From the NCBI RefSeq assembly GCF_024228675.1, contig NZ_CP100461.1, positions 1,674,001-1,738,000 on the forward strand: a DNA stretch of 64,000 bases. The letters are read 5' to 3'. Each line of letters begins with the position of its first letter. The first letter of the stretch is position 1. The notes below the pieces were generated by a model that saw nothing but the letters and a program-made list of their open reading frames with translations, had not been told where the DNA came from and made no database searches. The translations under genes and the position numbers were made by a program. This DNA is from Salinigranum marinum (GTDB taxonomy: Archaea; Halobacteriota; Halobacteria; Halobacteriales; Haloferacaceae). Positions 33,185-41,838 of this stretch are shown here, in pieces.

Positions 33185-33240
33185 GCGCGGGGGTGTGCAC
33201 TCGACACGCCACGCGTTATCACCGGAGATACGCCGGGGGA

Positions 33241-33250
33241 AAGTATTTCA
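33241..33250 (+). promoter_or_regulatory. Putative TATA box of the large coiled-coil gene
   Basis: AAGTATTTCA, 26-35 nt before the ATG at 33276. Confidence 0.45.
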
Positions 33251-33275
33251 CGTGTTTCCCTCGATACTGTGCCAA

Positions 33276-35846
33276 ATGGACCCAGAGATCACCGGCACGG
33301 TGACCGGATGGGAGTCGGTCACCGCGGGGTCGGGATACGCGGGACTCCGGTCGCTCGCGGCCGACGACTTCTCGGGTGCCGTGACGGCGGGCCTCGCCTG
33401 GGCGTTCTTCCTCAACGGCCGGATCGTCGGTGTCTTCGACGGCGACATCGAGGAGTTCGCCGACGCCGACCTCACGGCGTACCGGGCACTCGAGCCCGCG
33501 CTCGCACTCCTGTTCGCCATGCGCGAAACCGGCGGCGAGACCCGCGGGCAGTACTACACCGAGAAGACGCCACTCGAAGAGGTCGATCGGACGCTGTCAG
33601 CTGGGAACTTCACCGGCTACGTCGAACTCTCCGAGAACGTCCTCTCGGGCGATTACTACGTCGTCTACCACGGCGGACGGTCGATGAGTGTCGCCTACGT
33701 CGGGGCGAGCGAGCGCCTGGTCACCGACGAGGAGGCGTTCGAGCTCGCCGCCGACGAGGTCGGAATCTACGACGTCAACGCGGTCGACATCACGGTCGTG
33801 GATATCCCCGGCGAATCGGCCGACGAGGCCGCCGCCGACCGGGACTCGTCGGTCGATCGTGACGGAGCGATGACCGACGAGGACGGAGCCACGGCCGGAG
33901 TCGGAGCCGAGGCTGGAGGGTCGCTCGAAACGACTGACGGCGACGATGGCGACGATCCCCCAGCGGACGAACCAGCCGCGACGGGGGCCGTGACGTTCGG
34001 CGACCGCGGCGACGCGGACGAGACGGGTACGACGGAAGCACACACCGACGCGGACGCCGACGGTGACGACGAGAATCAGTACGACTCCGGCCCGTCGCTA
34101 CGGGCCGCCTCGTCCGCGGACTTCGGTCTCGGCGGCGACACCGAACCGCAGGACGGAGACGACATCCGCCCACCGACCGGCGAGGCGCGTGCCGAGGCGG
34201 GCGCGGAGAGCGACGGGAGTGACGGAGCGGCCGACGAAGGGAGAGAGATCGGGCCCGCCGACGAGCGGGAGAGTGATCCCGACGACAGCGGGGGCGAGGA
34301 ACCACGTGACACCGCTGAGCCCGACGGAGTCGACGAACGACGCAGGACCGACGACACCGAGACGTTCGGCGAGGGAGACGACACCGAGACGTTCGGCGAC
34401 GCGGTCACGGGCACGGGACCGGAGGCAGCGAACGGCGCGGGCCGTTCGTCCGTGGACGAGGGCGACGGCGCGACCGTGGCCGACGAGCCGCGGATGGCCC
34501 GACTGGACGACACGGGCGACGATGCCGAGGCCGACACCGATGCGGAGGTGGGTGTCGACGCGGCTCCGACGGAGCCGACGAACGCAACGGAGTCGACGGA
34601 TCCGACGGACGCCGCGGCCGCCGAGGGCGCCTTCAGCGCGGAGCGCCAGTGGCAGGAGACACGGCGCATCCCGGCGCTCGATCCCGACGAGTCGATGCCC
34701 CCGGCCGGGCGTCCCGCCGAGACCGAGGGAGCGGCCGAACGGCAGGGGCCGCGCGCGCACGAGAGCGAAGGATCGGAGGCGTCGGTCGAGGAACCCGAGC
34801 AACCGCCGGGCGGCGGACCCGAAGCGGTCGAGGCGGGAGCCGACCCGGAGCCAACGGACGCACCCGAGAGCGGGCCCGCCGGGGCGATCGCCGACGCCCC
34901 CGACGCGGACCGTCACTCGCTCCGGGAGAAGCTGGCGGCGACGGAGTCCGAGCGCGACGAACTCGCCGCGCGGGTCGACACTCTCCAGTCGCGGCTGGAG
35001 GCGGTCACCCGCGAACGCGACGAGCACCGCTCGCGCATCGACGACCTCGAATCCGAGATCGAGCGCCTCCGCGAGGCGGTCGATCGGGCCGGAGCCGAGG
35101 GGGACGACGCGGGTGCCGAGCGGCTGTCTCCGGCGGCCGCACGGGAGGGCACCAACCTGTTCGTGCGGTACCGGAGCAAGGGGAAGCCGACGCTCGAGAC
35201 GGCACGGGCCGGGGAGGCCAGACAGGACGCGGTCGTGGAGAACCTTCGGATCGAGTACCACACCACCTTCGAGAACGAGTCGGCGACGGTCGACGGAGAA
35301 CCGTACGAGACGTTCCTCTACGGGACCACCGAGTGGGGGTTCGTACGGTGGGTCGTCGAGGAGTTGCTGTACGAGATCGGGCGCTCGGGGCACAGAGCGG
35401 ACCTGTCGGCGCTGTTCGACCGAATCCCCGAGATCGACCGTGTACAGTTCGACGGGGAGGTGTCGGTCACGGTCGAAGGAGACGGCGGGGAGAGCCACGA
35501 GGCCCGAACGTTCGACCTCGTCTTCCGAGACTCGATGGGCGACCCCCTGTTCGTCGCGAACCTCAACACGGAACGGAACGCGACCACCGCGGGGGCGGTC
35601 GGCTCGCTCGTCGAGGGCGCGCGGGCGGTCGGCACCTCGAAGGACACCCTCGGGGGGGCGTTCTTCGTCACCACCTCCTTCTTCGAGCCGGACGCGCTCG
35701 ACGCCGTGACGTCGGAGACGACCGGCGGGCTCCTCAGCCGGAACAGCAAGAAGAGCTTCGTGAAGCTCTCACGAAAACGGGGCTACCATCTCGGTCTGGT
35801 CGAAGCCAGGGACGGCGAGTTCCACCTGAGCGTTCCGGAACTGTAG
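33276..35846 (+). CDS. Large acidic coiled-coil protein with conserved-looking C-terminal domain
   Basis: 856 residues. Residues 1-180 are a compact strand-rich domain (FSGAVTAGLAWAFFLNGRIVGVFDGD; GSVTAY-like TYVG segments). Residues 190-560 are low-complexity, extremely rich in Asp, Glu, Thr, Gly and Ala. A clear coiled coil spans about 545-605 (LREKLAATESERDELAARV). The last about 230 residues are a folded domain (NLFVRYRSKGKPTLETARAG; LVFRDSMGDPLFVANLNTER). I recognise it as a haloarchaea-wide family but know no function. The final domain has an alpha/beta look with an FDLVFRDSMGD strand resembling a restriction-endonuclease-like fold, without the full catalytic set. Confidence 0.8.
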   Translation: MDPEITGTVTGWESVTAGSGYAGLRSLAADDFSGAVTAGLAWAFFLNGRIVGVFDGDIEEFADADLTAYRALEPALALLFAMRETGGETRGQYYTEKTPLEEVDRTLSAGNFTGYVELSENVLSGDYYVVYHGGRSMSVAYVGASERLVTDEEAFELAADEVGIYDVNAVDITVVDIPGESADEAAADRDSSVDRDGAMTDEDGATAGVGAEAGGSLETTDGDDGDDPPADEPAATGAVTFGDRGDADETGTTEAHTDADADGDDENQYDSGPSLRAASSADFGLGGDTEPQDGDDIRPPTGEARAEAGAESDGSDGAADEGREIGPADERESDPDDSGGEEPRDTAEPDGVDERRRTDDTETFGEGDDTETFGDAVTGTGPEAANGAGRSSVDEGDGATVADEPRMARLDDTGDDAEADTDAEVGVDAAPTEPTNATESTDPTDAAAAEGAFSAERQWQETRRIPALDPDESMPPAGRPAETEGAAERQGPRAHESEGSEASVEEPEQPPGGGPEAVEAGADPEPTDAPESGPAGAIADAPDADRHSLREKLAATESERDELAARVDTLQSRLEAVTRERDEHRSRIDDLESEIERLREAVDRAGAEGDDAGAERLSPAAAREGTNLFVRYRSKGKPTLETARAGEARQDAVVENLRIEYHTTFENESATVDGEPYETFLYGTTEWGFVRWVVEELLYEIGRSGHRADLSALFDRIPEIDRVQFDGEVSVTVEGDGGESHEARTFDLVFRDSMGDPLFVANLNTERNATTAGAVGSLVEGARAVGTSKDTLGGAFFVTTSFFEPDALDAVTSETTGGLLSRNSKKSFVKLSRKRGYHLGLVEARDGEFHLSVPEL
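34350..34403 (+). repeat. Two-unit 27-bp coding repeat in the acidic linker
   Basis: Two 27-nt units at 34350-34376 and 34377-34403 share their first 23 bases and encode DDTETFGEG and DDTETFGDA. A recent slippage duplication in the low-complexity linker. Confidence 0.9.
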
Positions 35847-35934
35847 CGAGAGGAGCCACTCGATCCGGACCGACGGGTGCGGGCGATGGATCAGGTTGGT
35901 CGGGGGTCGGTACGACGGGCGGTCGACGAACAGT

Positions 35935-36240
35935 TCAGGACTCGATTTCGGCGGCGTCCTCGATCTTCATCGACTGAAGCTTCTGGACGATGTCGTCGAG
36001 TTTCTCGTCGAGTTCGTCGACGAACTCCTCGGTGCGTTCGGTCGTGATCGCACCCTGGCTGGAGGGCTCGATGAGGTTCTCCTCCTCGAGAACGCGAAGG
36101 GAGTAGCGGACCTTGTGGTGTGGATAGCCGGTCTCGTTGGACATCTTGACGATGCCGATGGGCTCGTTGTCGATGACCATCTTCAACACCTGCAGATGCC
36201 GCTCCAACATATCCACTTCCTTCTCAAGTCGATCTATCAT
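35935..36240 (-). CDS. Winged helix-turn-helix transcriptional regulator
   Basis: 101 residues from MIDRLEKEVDML. An N-terminal helix leads into a winged HTH (DNEPIGIVKMSNETGYPHHKVRYSLRVLEEENLI) followed by a wing (QGAITTERTEEF) and a C-terminal dimerisation helix (ELDEKLDDIVQKLQSM). The YPHHKVRYSLRVLE recognition helix is typical of a small group of haloarchaeal regulators whose targets I do not know. A TATA (GTTTAAAA, 36267-36274) 27-34 nt upstream indicates a leaderless mRNA. It lies convergent to the coiled-coil gene and divergent from purA. Confidence 0.85.
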   Translation of the reverse strand: MIDRLEKEVDMLERHLQVLKMVIDNEPIGIVKMSNETGYPHHKVRYSLRVLEEENLIEPSSQGAITTERTEEFVDELDEKLDDIVQKLQSMKIEDAAEIES

Positions 36241-36266
36241 GCCATTTGTTAACTTGTCTTTGGAGG

Positions 36267-36274
36267 TTTTAAAC
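36267..36274 (-). promoter_or_regulatory. TATA box of the winged-HTH gene
   Basis: GTTTAAAA on the minus strand, 27-34 nt before the ATG at 36240. The surrounding 60 nt are unusually A/T-rich for this genome. Confidence 0.65.
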
Positions 36275-36477
36275 GTTGCCCTCGGGGGCGGACGAAAAGC
36301 GATCGTATACTCCCACACGGTACACCATGTTAACACTTCTGGCACCGTCACGACACGTTATGCCGACCGACGGCCGTACTCAGGGACACCCGCGAGCGAG
36401 CGGGCGGTGACGGGTCGGACGACGCATCGCGTGACCGGACCGTAACCGGTTTGACCGCCGGGGGGAAATTCGCGTCC

Positions 36478-37803
36478 ATGACCGTCACGATTGTCGGCTC
36501 TCAGTTGGGCGACGAGGGCAAAGGGGCCCTCGTCGATCTGTGGGGGGGCGCTGCTGACGTCGTCGTCCGCTACCAGGGCGGGGATAACGCCGGCCACACC
36601 GTCGTGGAAGGCGGCGACGAGTACAAGCTCTCGCTCGTTCCGTCCGGTGCCGTCCGCGGCAAGGTCGGTATCCTCGGAAACGGCTGTGTCGTCAACCCAC
36701 GGACCCTCTTCGACGAGATCGATACGCTCCGCAAGCGCGGCCTCGAACCCGACGTCCGGGTCGCCGAGCGCGCCCACGTCATCATGCCGTACCACCGCGC
36801 CCTCGACGGGATCGAGGAGGAGGCCAAGTCGGATTCGGACCTCGACGCCGGGACCACCGGGCGGGGGATCGGCCCGACGTACGAGGACAAAGCCGGTCGC
36901 CGCGGCATCCGCGTTGGCGACCTCCTCGACCCGGCGGTGCTCCGGGACCGCCTGGATTACGTCGTCCCGCAGAAGCGCGCGCTCGTCGAGGAGGTGTTCG
37001 GCCTCGACGCAGGCGAGGCGTTTGACGTCGACGCCCTCCACGAGGAGTACGCCGCCATCGGCGAGCGTCTCGCCGAGGAGGGGATGACCGTCGACTCGGG
37101 GCAGTACCTCCACGAGCGCCACGAGGCGGGCGACGAACTCCTCTTCGAGGGGGCACAGGGGACGAGTATCGACATCGACCACGGCATCTACCCGTACGTC
37201 ACCTCCTCGAATCCCACCGCCGGCGGCGCGGCCGTCGGATCGGGCGTCGGACCGACCGTCGTCGGCCAGGGCGAAGTCGTCGGTATCGTCAAGGCCTACC
37301 TCTCGCGAGTCGGCACGGGCCCGCTCCCGACGGAGCTGACGGGGACAGACGAGCCGCTCGCCGATCACATCCGCGAGAAGGGCGGCGAGTTCGGCACGGT
37401 GACGGGCAGACCGCGGCGGATCGGCTGGCTCGACGTTCCCATGTTGCGACACGCCGCTCGCGCGAACGGGTTCACCGGGATCGCGGTCAACCACCTCGAC
37501 GTACTCGCCGGTCTCGACGAGGTAAAAGTCGGCCACGCGTACGCGTTCGACGGCGACGAGATCGAGACGGTGCCGACGACGACCGAGCAGTGGGCGCGGT
37601 GTGAGCCCGTGTTGAAGGAGTTCGAGCCGTGGCCCGAGGTCGACTGGACCGCCGTCGCCGAGGCGGGCTACGAGGCGATCCCCGAGAACGCCCGGGCGTA
37701 TCTCGACTACGTCTCGACGGCGGTCGGCGTCCCGATCTACGCCGTCGGGGTCGGCCCCGATCGTGCAGAGACGATCGAACTGCACGACCCGTTCGAACGG
37801 TAA
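36478..37803 (+). CDS. purA: Adenylosuccinate synthetase
   Basis: 441 residues from MTVTIVGSQLGDEGKG. The GDEGKG loop (GTP/IMP site) is at the N-terminus, followed by GGDNAGHTVV, the GTTGRGIGPTYEDKAGR block, the EGAQGTSIDIDHGIYPYVTSS segment and the C-terminal GVGPDRAETI. Catalyses the GTP-dependent step from IMP to adenylosuccinate in AMP biosynthesis. Only purine gene in the window. Confidence 0.97.
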   Translation: MTVTIVGSQLGDEGKGALVDLWGGAADVVVRYQGGDNAGHTVVEGGDEYKLSLVPSGAVRGKVGILGNGCVVNPRTLFDEIDTLRKRGLEPDVRVAERAHVIMPYHRALDGIEEEAKSDSDLDAGTTGRGIGPTYEDKAGRRGIRVGDLLDPAVLRDRLDYVVPQKRALVEEVFGLDAGEAFDVDALHEEYAAIGERLAEEGMTVDSGQYLHERHEAGDELLFEGAQGTSIDIDHGIYPYVTSSNPTAGGAAVGSGVGPTVVGQGEVVGIVKAYLSRVGTGPLPTELTGTDEPLADHIREKGGEFGTVTGRPRRIGWLDVPMLRHAARANGFTGIAVNHLDVLAGLDEVKVGHAYAFDGDEIETVPTTTEQWARCEPVLKEFEPWPEVDWTAVAEAGYEAIPENARAYLDYVSTAVGVPIYAVGVGPDRAETIELHDPFER

Positions 37804-37996
37804 CGCGGCTCTCTCCCGGTCACTCGCCGAGTTCCGCCGGCTTCAGCCCCTGAACCGCGCCGAGCACGGCCTCGCAGCCGGGGGCGGCTACGCCGCGGGC
37901 GGCGAACGCCTCGTCGAGGTGGCTGGTGACACAAAGATACCGTCCCCCGAGCCGCGAACCGGCCGACTTTTTCTGCTCCGGTCCCTGCCGTCGAAC

Positions 37997-39112
37997 ATGA
38001 CCGGCGAGCACGTGGACGCGCTGGTGGCCACCGCCCCGGACGGCATCAGCTTCGACGACCTGCGCGTGGAGCGGGCGGCGGACGGCTACGCGTTCGAGAC
38101 CCCCGCGGCGACCCACACTGGACTCGACGAGTCCAGCATTCGTGCGGTCGCCGCGGAGTCGAGACACGCGACGAACTGGTATTTCTGGCACGCGGTCGCC
38201 CCCCAGAAGGCGGACCGCTGGGCGTTCCTCCGGTGGCTCGAACCCTCCGGCGGCGTCGACGACCGCTACGACGCGCTCGCCGACGGCGTGGCGACCGACT
38301 GGGGCGAGCTGGAGATAACGGTGAGCCTGGGCGAGGCCGGCCGGCGGCGGTACCACCTCCGGCACGTCGACGACGCGGATCGCGACGCCGACAGCCTGGA
38401 CGCGTACGACGACCCGCTGGCCGCCCGTGACATCGCCACGACCGACACACGCGACCGGTACCGGCCACTGAAGACCGCACCGTCGCTACGGACGGGGTGG
38501 CGGTTCACCGGGTTGGGACCGACGGAGCTCGTCGAGGCGGTCGAGGCGTTTTACCCGGCGACGATCGCCAACTGGCACCGCGAGCGCGAAGGGGACCTTG
38601 ACGTGAGCCACTGGCGCGAGACGATGGAACGCCAGACGGGGATGTACGGCGTCGTCAAGACCTGGGACCGCGGTGAGGGGTACGAACACGTTAACTGGGT
38701 GGCCGAGGCCTGCTGTGACGACTCGCAGTGTCTCAAACGCCGCGAGTGGCAGTACGACGAGGAGACGGAGCTCGACGTCGACGGCGGCGATGGGGTGTTC
38801 CCCTGCCGGGAGCCCTGCTCGCTCGTCGTCTCCGCCGCCCGCCGCTGGACCAAGCTCGAAGCCGAGGAGCCGCGGACGTACGAGTTCGAGCTCACGCCCT
38901 CGGAGAAAGAGCAGGTCGAGGCGATCGTCGACGCGGTCGCCGACGGCCGGACCGGCGAGATCCGCGAGGCCGACGTGTACGAGGGCGCGAACCGCTACCG
39001 GGCGCGGTTCCTCCGTGCGAAGCTGTTCGACGACGACGGAAACCTCGCCGGGACGCCGACCGACCCCGACGAGAACGAGGACGCGGCGGAAGCCGAGCCC
39101 ACGGACGACTGA
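37997..39112 (+). CDS. DR2241-family 4Fe-4S protein
   Basis: 371 residues. The C-terminal half has the cysteine cluster of the DR2241 iron-sulfur family: a CC pair and C in EACCDDSQC, and FPCREPC about 45 residues later. The N-terminal half is a mixed alpha/beta domain rich in Trp and Arg (HATNWYFWHAV, WHREREGDLDVSHWRE). In haloarchaea this gene often accompanies the CbiX sirohydrochlorin chelatase, and the CbiX gene is 1 kb downstream here on the opposite strand, so a role in cobalamin/siroheme biosynthesis is likely but not proven. Confidence 0.82.
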   Translation: MTGEHVDALVATAPDGISFDDLRVERAADGYAFETPAATHTGLDESSIRAVAAESRHATNWYFWHAVAPQKADRWAFLRWLEPSGGVDDRYDALADGVATDWGELEITVSLGEAGRRRYHLRHVDDADRDADSLDAYDDPLAARDIATTDTRDRYRPLKTAPSLRTGWRFTGLGPTELVEAVEAFYPATIANWHREREGDLDVSHWRETMERQTGMYGVVKTWDRGEGYEHVNWVAEACCDDSQCLKRREWQYDEETELDVDGGDGVFPCREPCSLVVSAARRWTKLEAEEPRTYEFELTPSEKEQVEAIVDAVADGRTGEIREADVYEGANRYRARFLRAKLFDDDGNLAGTPTDPDENEDAAEAEPTDD

Positions 39113-39145
39113 GGTCGGGACCGAGGCGAGGCGGCCCCGCGCCGC

Positions 39146-39727
39146 TCACTTCATGATGAACACGAGCGCCGCCACGGCCCCGCCGAGGACGACGCCGACG
39201 CCGACGAGCACGGCCGGGCTGGTGGCCCCGACGACGACGACGGCGGCGATCGCGATGGCGACCGCGAGGAGGACGAAGACGACGAACGGGAGCGCGTTCG
39301 GCCCGGGGAGCGCGCCGAGGAGCCGGGCGAGAAACGGCTCCGAGGGCTCCCGCTGTGGGGGCTTCGACAGCGACTCGTCGACGGGGACCTGTCGGGGCTG
39401 CTCCTCGACCGGTTCGATCGTCACGTCGACGTAGGTGGTTTCGGCCCCGTACCCGGTCGACACTTTCAGCTTGCCGGTGACCGGGTTCGTCGGATCCCTG
39501 TCGACGACGACGTCGACCCGCGTGGTGGTGTCGCCGGCGACGAACACGTTCCCGTTGTCGATGCGGGCGACCGTCGAGAGGTCGTCGTCCAGATGGAGGT
39601 GAACGTGGACGCCCTCGCCGTGGTTCGTCAGTTCGACGCGAAACGACCCGTCGGTAACGAACTCGACCGCTGCCTCGAGGGCGTGGAGCCGTCCACGGTT
39701 CAGCTCGACGGGTAGCGACGCTGGCAC
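39146..39727 (-). CDS. Hypothetical protein with two C-terminal membrane segments
   Basis: 193 residues. A strand-rich N-terminal domain (1-110; VEFVTDGSFRVELTNHGEGVHVHLHLDDDL, an immunoglobulin-like pattern) sits outside or inside without a signal peptide, and two C-terminal hydrophobic segments (about 146-166 and 170-190) anchor it. The N-terminal part resembles a cohesin/Ig-like fold, tentative. Probably a conserved haloarchaeal family; function unknown. Confidence 0.7.
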   Translation of the reverse strand: MPASLPVELNRGRLHALEAAVEFVTDGSFRVELTNHGEGVHVHLHLDDDLSTVARIDNGNVFVAGDTTTRVDVVVDRDPTNPVTGKLKVSTGYGAETTYVDVTIEPVEEQPRQVPVDESLSKPPQREPSEPFLARLLGALPGPNALPFVVFVLLAVAIAIAAVVVVGATSPAVLVGVGVVLGGAVAALVFIMK

Positions 39728-39850
39728 ACCTACGACTCTGCTCGGGGGGGCAAAAAGGTTCAGGCTCCGTCGGTCCCACTCACGCCCGCCGTCGGTCTCG
39801 AGCCGGCGGCTGATTTGGCGGTGGAGGGTCGACCGGCGAGCGCCGACGGC

Positions 39851-40036
39851 TCACTCGTCGCGCATGTCCGGCGGCCGGAGGTCCGGGATGCCGTCCTCGA
39901 TGGGATACTCTTCCCCCGTGACCGTGCCGACGAACTTCCCCTCGATGATCTCCTCGCCCTCGCGCTTCGTGACGTGGAGTTCGAGATCGCTCTTGTCGAG
40001 CGGGTCGCAGAGGATGTCCACGAGTGACTCTTTCAT
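39851..40036 (-). CDS. trm112: Trm112-like methyltransferase activator
   Basis: 61 residues. The Trm112 pattern: LVDILCDPLDKSDLELHV near the start and GKFVGTVTGEEYPIEDGIPDLRPPD at the end. The family is a small zinc-ribbon-like hub that activates several rRNA, tRNA and protein methyltransferases in archaea. Here only one Cys (C10) is left of the zinc-binding set, as in several haloarchaeal members. A TATA (CTTTTTTA at 40061-40069) is 25-33 nt upstream. Confidence 0.88.
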   Translation of the reverse strand: MKESLVDILCDPLDKSDLELHVTKREGEEIIEGKFVGTVTGEEYPIEDGIPDLRPPDMRDE

Positions 40037-40060
40037 CGGTTCTCCCTTGGCGGGTGTCGG

Positions 40061-40069
40061 TAAAAAAGC
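40061..40069 (-). promoter_or_regulatory. Putative TATA box of trm112
   Basis: The minus strand reads GCTTTTTTA, 25-33 nt before the start at 40036. Confidence 0.5.
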
Positions 40070-40171
40070 GTACGGCTTCGGTGTGGATGGACTGGGGGCG
40101 GGGGAGACCTCGATGGATCGCCCTGGGCTCTGGTGACCGCCCCGGGCTCGGGCTCGTCCACCGCGTCGGGA

Positions 40172-41050
40172 TCAGTCGCCCGCGACCGACTCGCTCTGAC
40201 GGGTCTCCTCGCGGACACGTTCGATCGCCCCGCCGACGTTCGCGCCGGCGTCGGCCGCCCGTTCGAGGACGACGTCGGCCATCAGCGGCTCGGTCCCCAC
40301 GGCACCGGCGTACCAGATCCGGTGGCCGTCGACCTCCGTGGGGGTGTCCCACCCGGTGCGGTAGTCGTCGGTGAGCCCCATGTCCTCGGGGATGTCCTCT
40401 TGGGTGTGGTAGCCGTCGGCGATAAACAGCGGGACGACCACGACGTCCTCCGACTCGAAGAAGTCGGTGACGTCGTCCACCTCGGGGTCCTCGTCCATGA
40501 ACAGCGCCTGGACCTCGTCGAACCGGCCCAGCGCTTCGATCCGGTCGGCGTGGTACTCGATCGCCTTCGCGGAGTTCTCGTTGCGCTTGGTGCCGTGGCC
40601 GACGACGGCGATGCCGAACCCTTCGCCGACCGCGGGGTCGCCCGTGACGCTCTCGGCCCGGCGGACGATCACGTCGGTCATCGAGTCGTGGGTGCCGACC
40701 GGCCCACAGTAGTGGATCCGCTGGCCCGTGTCCTCGGCGGTGAGGGTCACGTCGGTCGCGCTCGTCCCGTCTGAGTCCCACGCCTCGGGGTCCCAGCCGT
40801 CCAACCGCAGTTCGCGGGGGATGACCTGTTCGGTGAAGTAGCCCTCGCTGACGAACAGCGGAACGACGTACACCTCGTCGGCGTCCACGGTTCGGAGGAC
40901 CTCGTGGAAGGAGGGCTCTTCCTTCCAGAAACCCGTGCGGACCTCGTCGAACGCGCCCACGGCGCGGATGGTGTCCGCGTGGTCGTGCGTGGGCGTCGAG
41001 GAGTCGGGGTTCAGGTGCGACCCGTGCGCGACGATGACCAGTGCGCTCAT
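40172..41050 (-). CDS. cbiX: CbiX-type sirohydrochlorin cobalt/iron chelatase
   Basis: 292 residues, two tandem CbiX half-domains. Each begins with the metal-binding histidine motif: VIVAHGSHLNPDS in the first and VVGHGTKRNENS in the second. Other conserved segments are VVPLFVSEGYFTEQ and VVPLFIADGYHTQEDIP. Inserts cobalt (B12) or iron (siroheme) into sirohydrochlorin. Start at 41050 (MSALVIVAHG). The partner DR2241 protein lies 1 kb away on the plus strand. Confidence 0.94.
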   Translation of the reverse strand: MSALVIVAHGSHLNPDSSTPTHDHADTIRAVGAFDEVRTGFWKEEPSFHEVLRTVDADEVYVVPLFVSEGYFTEQVIPRELRLDGWDPEAWDSDGTSATDVTLTAEDTGQRIHYCGPVGTHDSMTDVIVRRAESVTGDPAVGEGFGIAVVGHGTKRNENSAKAIEYHADRIEALGRFDEVQALFMDEDPEVDDVTDFFESEDVVVVPLFIADGYHTQEDIPEDMGLTDDYRTGWDTPTEVDGHRIWYAGAVGTEPLMADVVLERAADAGANVGGAIERVREETRQSESVAGD

Positions 41051-41209
41051 GTAAGAGAGGCGGGACGGAGCGGTCTTATGGACTTCGGCTCGGACGTTCG
41101 TCGCCCGGCAGAACCCGGCCCGCGCCGCCGCGCGGATGCGCGGACGCGCAAACGCGCGGAACACGACACGGGCGGCGGTTTTTTGCGCGGCCGCTCCCAG
41201 AGCCAGCAC

Positions 41210-41704
41210 ATGTCACTCGCAGCCGCGGCCCGCGAGGCCGTCCGGGCGGAACCGTTCCTCCACCGCGCGCTCAGGGCCGGCGTCGTCAACTACCGCGCCG
41301 CGGCCCACTACCTCGACCTCGACGGCGACCCCGACGCGGTGGCGACCGCCCTCCGGCGCTACGCCGACGAACTCGACTCGCCCGCGACCGACGCGGTCGA
41401 CGCGCCCGTCCGGATGCAACGGGGGGTGGGGCTGGCCGATTCCGAGGAGGTCGACGACGAGGACGTCGTCGTCGCGGTCGGCGACCAGCGGCTCGTCCGG
41501 GGCGGCGACATGACCGCGGTCCGCACGGCCGGCGACGTCGACGCGCGGGCGCTGGGGCACACGCTCGCCCGACTCGGTGCGGCGTCGGTGCTGGTCGACG
41601 CGGCGGGCGTCGCCGGTGGCGAACTCGTCGTCGTCGTGCCGAACCGCCAGGGAGCGACGGCGCTCCGCGTCGTCGAGGACGCGCTCGGTTCGGTCCCGGC
41701 CTGA
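41210..41704 (+). CDS. Conserved-looking hypothetical protein
   Basis: 164 residues. Helical N-terminal part (MSLAAAAREAVRAEPFLHRALRAGVVNYRAAAHYL) resembling an HTH-like bundle, followed by an alpha/beta ACT-like half (DMTAVRTAGDVDARALGHTLA, GELVVVVPNRQGATALRVVEDAL). The RALRAGVVNYRAAAHYL segment recurs in haloarchaeal uncharacterised proteins. The ACT-like end suggests ligand sensing, tentative. A T6 run lies about 26-31 nt upstream. Confidence 0.72.
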   Translation: MSLAAAAREAVRAEPFLHRALRAGVVNYRAAAHYLDLDGDPDAVATALRRYADELDSPATDAVDAPVRMQRGVGLADSEEVDDEDVVVAVGDQRLVRGGDMTAVRTAGDVDARALGHTLARLGAASVLVDAAGVAGGELVVVVPNRQGATALRVVEDALGSVPA

Positions 41705-41838
41705 GGGGTCGAACCGCGCTCGACCCGCCGGCGCTCCCCGCGCTCGGCGGCCGCGACGCGGGCGGTGTCTTCGAAGTTTTCTATCATCCGTGATATTCGC
41801 GGGCGCAGGGTTATCAGTCACGTGCCGGTACGACGCGC

